A DNA stretch of 26,719 bases from Solobacterium sp. UBA636 (GTDB lineage: Bacteria > Bacillota_I > Bacilli_A > Erysipelotrichales > Erysipelotrichaceae): positions 438 through 27,156 of the forward strand of contig DBOW01000086.1 of assembly GCA_002299675.1 (NCBI GenBank), given 5' to 3'. The position numbers and the translations under genes were made by a program. A model generated the notes under the pieces. It was not told the DNA's origin. It saw nothing but the letters and a program-made list of their open reading frames with translations, and ran no database searches. Below, piece after piece: positions 23,201 to 26,719 of this stretch (the stretch's first letter is position 1; each line of letters begins with the position of its first letter).

Positions 23201-24614
23201 TCTAAAAAACATGGTCAACGACATCACTGGTTTCAAGAAAGACAAAACACCGCTACCTGATATTAAGGCTGAACTTCGCGACTACCAGGTTGAAGGCTAC
23301 AGATGGTTAAAAAATCTATGCAAATATAATGTAGGCGGCATTCTGGCTGATGATATGGGCCTTGGAAAAACACTGGAAATAATTACTCTTATTGCCTCAG
23401 ACAATACACCCAAGCCAAATCTTATTGTCTGCCCAAAATCTCTAATTTTCAACTGGAAGAACGAATTTAACCGTTTTGCGCCAGAAGAAGAGGCAATTGA
23501 GATTTATGGAAATAAAAATGCCCGCGATGAAATCATTTCTCACATCGATCCTGAAAAGAAGGTAAACTACATAACCTCCTACGATTCACTAAGAAACGAT
23601 ATTGAATCATACAAATGCCCAATGAACCTGATGGTTATCGATGAGGCCCAGTACATCAAAAATGTAAATGCCCTTAAAACTCAATCGGTCAAACAGATAG
23701 AAGCTGCCCATAAACTGGCTTTAACAGGTACGCCAATAGAAAACAATATTATTGATCTCTGGTCGATATTTGACTTTATTATGCCTGGATATTTCGAGCC
23801 TCTTGAAAAGTTCAGAAACAAATATAATGCCTCTGAGGAATTTGTAGAAATAGTAGCCAGAAGAATTGCACCGTTTGTCTTAAGACGAACCAAAGCCAAT
23901 GTTCTAAAAGATCTGCCAGAAAAATTTGAAAGAATTATGTCAGCTGAAATGCCTGCGGCTCAAAGAAAAGTCTATGACGCCTTTAAGAAACAGGCAAAAG
24001 ACGCAATGAACGCAAATGGCGGCAAGGCCTTCGACATGCTGCCATACCTGACAAAGCTCAGACAGATCTGCGTTGATCCTGGACTGCTTCTGGAAAATTA
24101 TCATGGCGAAGCTGCCAAACTTGATCTCTTAATGGAACTGGTAAATGATTATCTGAAAGAAGGACACAGAATCCTCATTTTCTCACAGTTTGTAAAAGCC
24201 CTGGAGGCAATTGAAAAAAGACTGGAAATACCTTATTTTAAAATTACAGGTGATACCGATTCGAAAATCAGACTGAAAATATGTGAAGATTTCAATAATG
24301 GGTCAGAAGAAAACATCGTCCTTATTTCCCTTAAAGCGGGTGGTACCGGATTAAATCTGACTGGAGCTGATACAGTTATTCATCTTGACCCATGGTGGAA
24401 TGTTTCCGCTGAAAATCAGGCCAGTGACAGAAGCCACAGAATTGGACAGACCCGCAATGTTGAAGTAATCAAACTGATCTGTGAAGACTCGATCGAACAG
24501 CGCGTAATAGAACTTCAGAACAAAAAGAAAGACCTGATTGACCGCATGATTTCTAACGATGATTCATCGGTTGTATCAGCTTCTCTTGAAGATATCAGAT
24601 TTATTCTTGATTAA
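20241..24614 (+). CDS. SNF2-family DNA translocase with N-terminal SWIM zinc finger
   Basis: 1457 residues. The ATG shares a base with the recR stop (TAATG). A SWIM-type zinc motif is at 105-115 (Cys105, Cys107, Cys113, His115). A long middle region (about 120-990), probably including the SNF2-associated domain known from Firmicutes, has many charged helices. The motor is C-terminal: LRDYQVEGYRWLKNL, Walker A in ADDMGLGKT near 1030-1040, DEAQ box (VIDEAQYIKN) near 1132, LTGTPIENN near 1163, then the second lobe with ILIFSQFVKAL, SLKAGGTGLNLT and QASDRSHRIGQ near 1395. It should be an ATP-driven DNA translocase. Its overlap with recR suggests a recombination or repair role; its exact role is not known to me. 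Confidence 0.93.
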   Translation: MFRRGTYVYDYNLGFGVVINAAQTKVQTAFETGQVQEVSPLSLSEIKKEIVDYIKNNAVYYYEVSKFKVNNISFARNGISGEVRDGYIQRPTIAMQPNGTINARCSCNGKRPCIHIKALLYACQSIFSNLDETVKIYDKLDGLKDKLLSKNPEPLSCLFDKNFRLSDCLKINEALKSEDREYILNFLDYIKQRQMPSSEKASLIECIVLNNSNYNKIINADYKHHLCNDNIEQCKEIVENISNYEFLETEESYIYNFVNGADLKTMLRSTLENYISPKYDDIIRYIAENTEIDKDIEEIYDELARDYNEGSTVTRFFNYLSIDKKKKLMDNQALFLYISFKEYQSLSAEEKEKYATNIKFKDRSEVSEFLACLKTSKNYTFIYEGLCLIKKYGVIDYFKSDINKILKRMPDSNYLASYLLNNQSLSWRYGYYNTAYMPGNRTFFDRMDNFLFRYFHLGLSGNTYEDNNQKDGIGFYMNYQLLDATGNMVLKVTKYDTGEILCIENHIDGEYRSEVVEGFIYYADQLEKDKIERFRQELFDDAQKAIQEKKLKKLREKINDFDDAFNTRSISLRDGRKASVEYIFNIDRDDIFLCFKIGIDKKYVVKDAHGFLHAFLENRTVRYGKNLELTHSLENLENKDAAVIGILMDTTPVNYYDSGREMTINKHLFEKIINLLAGETVTVDDVEYLVRLKKINPNISIDENYNLNFKLIDGNYTLLDMQDNILILNKTDRVIDICETDKENRQLVMFSKENNNLCIESVKEEFKDKIYARFSGSIEVADKLKDDFKLNLLDIDAYFDYDNKKVLVATKYRINDKEVNESQIVKTNDRRKYEDYQNILQSYGFKNSVLADDEQILTFFNMDFKDIKRCCNVYLSESIKNKQLIAFRPGQIRISYNNNLMSAFLDESQFTNSELEEIIKAYKRKKKYVLLKDDRIIDFSDEKSREFFDTVEDMGLNVKKLKDENRINMVQGLKALAHEENCTVDDYLKNMVNDITGFKKDKTPLPDIKAELRDYQVEGYRWLKNLCKYNVGGILADDMGLGKTLEIITLIASDNTPKPNLIVCPKSLIFNWKNEFNRFAPEEEAIEIYGNKNARDEIISHIDPEKKVNYITSYDSLRNDIESYKCPMNLMVIDEAQYIKNVNALKTQSVKQIEAAHKLALTGTPIENNIIDLWSIFDFIMPGYFEPLEKFRNKYNASEEFVEIVARRIAPFVLRRTKANVLKDLPEKFERIMSAEMPAAQRKVYDAFKKQAKDAMNANGGKAFDMLPYLTKLRQICVDPGLLLENYHGEAAKLDLLMELVNDYLKEGHRILIFSQFVKALEAIEKRLEIPYFKITGDTDSKIRLKICEDFNNGSEENIVLISLKAGGTGLNLTGADTVIHLDPWWNVSAENQASDRSHRIGQTRNVEVIKLICEDSIEQRVIELQNKKKDLIDRMISNDDSSVVSASLEDIRFILD

Positions 24615-24623
24615 GGAGTATTT

Positions 24624-26225
24624 ATGGATGACTATATTTATGTAACAGGACACAAAAACCCCGACAGTGATTCAATTGTCTCGGCCATAGCTTATGCCTT
24701 CTATAAAAAAACACAGGGCATAAAGGCAAAGGCAGTACGCCTTGGCGAACTGAATCCAGAGACAAAATATCTGCTTAAACGCTTCAATTTCGAAGAACCT
24801 GAGCTATTAACTGATGCCAGAAGATGCATAAAAGATATTGATATCGATGCACCCGACCATGTATATGAAGACGATATTGTCTATGATGTGATACAGAAAA
24901 CCCGCAAACTGAACAAAATGTCGGTCGGTGTGGTAGATAAAGAAAACAGGCTGGTAGGGTACGTCACCAAATCAAATCTGCTCAATGTTGGTCTGGGTGA
25001 TACAGCTGAAGGAATAGAACTTCTGAAACACACTTCGACAAAGAATATCGCAAAAGCTATTAATGGTCAGATAATTTATGATGACGATGACTTCAAAATC
25101 AATGGTAAGGTATCGATTATCACCTATTCCTCGAACGCAACAGCCAATTATGATATCAAGGAAAGAATTGTCATTATTGGCGATGATACAGCTGAACAGC
25201 TAAAATGCATCGAAAAAGGTGCCGGGCTGCTGATTGTGGTCTGGACCAGATCAATTGACCAGAAAGTAATCGGACTGGCAAAAGAAAAACACTGCCCAAT
25301 AGTGATTTCTGGACATGGGGCAATGAATACTTCCCGTTATATCTTCTTTGCACCTTCAGTTTCCCTGATAATGACCAAAGACCCTGTCTGTTTCAATCAT
25401 AAAACACTGATTGAAGATGTTTCCAAGAAGATGATGAAGACCAGATTTCTTTCTTATCCGGTAATTGACGATGAAAAGCATCTGATTGGTTATATTGCCC
25501 GTTATCACATTATGGGCTATAAAAATAAACAGCTGATTCTGGTTGACCATAACGAATTCTCTCAATCAGTGAAAGCGGTAGAAAAGGCAGAAATTCTGGA
25601 AGTAGTTGACCACCATCGAATCAACGATTTTAAGACCAATGCGCCAGTATCCTTCAGAAACGAAATAGTTGGCTCAACCGCAACAATTGTGGCAATGATT
25701 TTCAGAGAGAACAGGGTACCTTTTACCAAAGAGATGGCAGGTTTGTTGTTAGGCGCTATTATATCTGACACCTTAAATTTCCAGTCTCCGACAACTACCG
25801 TCAAAGACAGAGAAACCGCAATGATGCTCTCGGCAATTGCTGATCTGGATACAAAAGACTTTGCCAGAGATATCTTCAATAACCACACATCGGAAAAACG
25901 TATTGAAAACCTGCTGGTTCAGGATATCAAACTTTATGATTTCTCGGGCCTGAAGACAATGATAAGCCAGATATTTATTGACAGTTATGATGAAGATGAA
26001 CTGAAATACGAAATGAACAGACTGGTAGAGAAAAAAGGTATCGACCTGCTTACAGTAGCGGTAACCGATATTATGAAAGAAGGATCATATCTCTACTTTG
26101 CAGGTGAATATGCCAATATCTTCAAGGATAAATATAAAGAAGGAGAATTCATAAAACACCTGCTTTCCCGTAAACAGCAGATTGTACCAGAGATTGAAAG
26201 AGAAATTAACGATACAAATCTCTGA
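24624..26225 (+). CDS. ppaC: Family II (Mn-dependent) inorganic pyrophosphatase with CBS and DRTGG domains
   Basis: Hydrolyses pyrophosphate to phosphate, pulling biosynthetic reactions forward. 533 residues; AAGGAG precedes the ATG, nine bases after the helicase stop. The DHH core is split: VTGHKNPDSDS at 8-18 (metal ligands His10, Asp14, Asp16), then VDHNE near 307 and VVDHHRIND near 326, and the DHHA2 end with LLGAIISDTLNF near 373. The insert holds CBS 1 (about 68-125), a DRTGG domain (about 130-240) and CBS 2 (about 246-303, SYPVIDDEKHLIGYIARY). In this family the insert binds adenine nucleotides and regulates activity; which ones act here cannot be read from sequence. Confidence 0.95.
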   Translation: MDDYIYVTGHKNPDSDSIVSAIAYAFYKKTQGIKAKAVRLGELNPETKYLLKRFNFEEPELLTDARRCIKDIDIDAPDHVYEDDIVYDVIQKTRKLNKMSVGVVDKENRLVGYVTKSNLLNVGLGDTAEGIELLKHTSTKNIAKAINGQIIYDDDDFKINGKVSIITYSSNATANYDIKERIVIIGDDTAEQLKCIEKGAGLLIVVWTRSIDQKVIGLAKEKHCPIVISGHGAMNTSRYIFFAPSVSLIMTKDPVCFNHKTLIEDVSKKMMKTRFLSYPVIDDEKHLIGYIARYHIMGYKNKQLILVDHNEFSQSVKAVEKAEILEVVDHHRINDFKTNAPVSFRNEIVGSTATIVAMIFRENRVPFTKEMAGLLLGAIISDTLNFQSPTTTVKDRETAMMLSAIADLDTKDFARDIFNNHTSEKRIENLLVQDIKLYDFSGLKTMISQIFIDSYDEDELKYEMNRLVEKKGIDLLTVAVTDIMKEGSYLYFAGEYANIFKDKYKEGEFIKHLLSRKQQIVPEIEREINDTNL

Positions 26226-26232
26226 TATCCTC

Positions 26233-26260
26233 TTGTAAAATGCAAAAAAAGTTAGATAAT
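26233..26260 (+). promoter_or_regulatory. Possible promoter of the antiporter gene
   Basis: TTGTAA (26233-26238), a 16-base spacer and GATAAT (26255-26260). The expected start, near 26267, falls inside the left arm of the terminator hairpin that follows. Confidence 0.4.
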
Positions 26261-26262
26261 TA

Positions 26263-26285
26263 AAAAGGCTAGTTTTTAGCCTTTT
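26263..26285 (+). terminator. Intrinsic terminator after the pyrophosphatase gene
   Basis: AAAAGGCTA (26263-26271) pairs with TAGCCTTTT (26277-26285), nine pairs, loop GTTTT. The T-rich end of the stem serves as U-run; the A-rich start makes it usable from both strands. Confidence 0.7.
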
Positions 26286-26304
26286 AATATTGTAGGGGAA
26301 TTTT

Positions 26305-26719
26305 ATGAGTACAATTTTAATATCTTTATCACTGGCTCTGATTTTTGGCCTGGTGATGTCAAGAGCTGCGAAACTCTTTAACCTTCCGGCTGTAACTTCT
26401 TATCTGATCGGGGGACTTCTGCTTGGGCCTTATGCCATTGGTGCTTTCGGCATACCGGGGATTGGCTTCAATTCGCTGGAAGATTTGAACGCTCTGGCCA
26501 TTGTCACCCAGGTTGCCTTAGGCTTTATCGCCTTTCTGATTGGTAATGAATTTAGAGTAAAAGACCTCAAAGTAATGGGCCGTCAGGCAATTATTGTGGG
26601 TATTGCGCAGGCTGTAATTACAACCTTAATTGTTGATGCTGGAATTATTGTTCTGCACTTTGCCTTTCCAGAACTTATTTCACTTTCGAGTGCCATTGTA
26701 CTGGGTGCCATTGCGGCAG
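26305..26719 (+). CDS. CPA2-type monovalent cation/proton antiporter, N-terminal part (cut by window end)
   Basis: The first 138 codons are present; the frame is open to the window end. TAGGGGAA precedes the ATG. The N-terminus is highly hydrophobic with about four membrane helices. Blocks typical of KefB/NapA-like exchangers are visible: LFNLPAVTSYLIGGLLLGP (near 24-42) and VALGFIAFLIGNEF (near 71-84). Ion specificity (Na+ or K+) and any C-terminal nucleotide-binding domain lie outside the window. Confidence 0.85.
   Translation, partial: MSTILISLSLALIFGLVMSRAAKLFNLPAVTSYLIGGLLLGPYAIGAFGIPGIGFNSLEDLNALAIVTQVALGFIAFLIGNEFRVKDLKVMGRQAIIVGIAQAVITTLIVDAGIIVLHFAFPELISLSSAIVLGAIAA

Noticed and set aside
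1..26719. CRISPR array, tRNA, rRNA or prophage genes
   Set aside because: No regularly spaced repeats, cloverleaf-type sequence, rRNA blocks or phage structural genes were seen.

Overview
The window reads as chromosome of a low-GC Firmicute. Short, AT-rich intergenic gaps, strong AGGAGG-type ribosome sites, a T-box leader, a CcpA-type cre site and mannose-family PTS genes all point there. A gut Erysipelotrichia-like (or neighbouring) anaerobe is my best inference, but no rRNA or other taxonomic marker is present. Nearly all of the window is coding, except for about 640 bp around 12.3-13.0 kb.

Left part (1-9.2 kb): the 3' end of an XRE-type regulator with a membrane domain; a T-box riboswitch that controls glutamate synthase (gltB-gltD, overlapping); a short RpiR/SIS-type regulator with its own promoter; a doubtful small membrane ORF; then, on the minus strand, an unrecognised four-helix membrane protein translationally coupled to a HAD phosphatase.

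Middle part (9.3-18.0 kb): an amino-sugar (N-acetylgalactosamine/galactosamine type) utilisation region in two blocks. Block one is agaS (ketose/aldose isomerase-deaminase) plus agaF (EIIA), closed by a strong terminator. Block two is agaV-agaW-agaE (EIIB, EIIC, EIID), a membrane-anchored helical-repeat protein and nagB. Block two is driven from a promoter with a near-consensus cre site and is divergent from an AraC-family regulator. Between the blocks sits a TnpB-only element of the IS200/IS605 type. It has an intact RuvC triad and a recognisable right-end guide-RNA scaffold, and between the two lies an unusually long, GC-richer, hairpin-dense non-coding segment. That segment is the most unexplained sequence in the window.

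Right part (18.0-26.7 kb): a tightly packed plus-strand operon dnaX-recR-SNF2/SWIM helicase-CBS-type family II pyrophosphatase, whose first gene appears to be transcribed without a leader. The ybaB/ebfC gene usually found between dnaX and recR is absent. The window closes with a terminator and the first 138 codons of a CPA2-type cation/proton antiporter.

Together: the EII proteins import and phosphorylate an amino sugar, AgaS and NagB deaminate and isomerise amino-sugar phosphates, and the released ammonia can enter the glutamine/glutamate cycle that GltBD completes. No N-acetyl-sugar-phosphate deacetylase and no tagatose-6-phosphate kinase or aldolase is in the window, so those steps must be encoded elsewhere.
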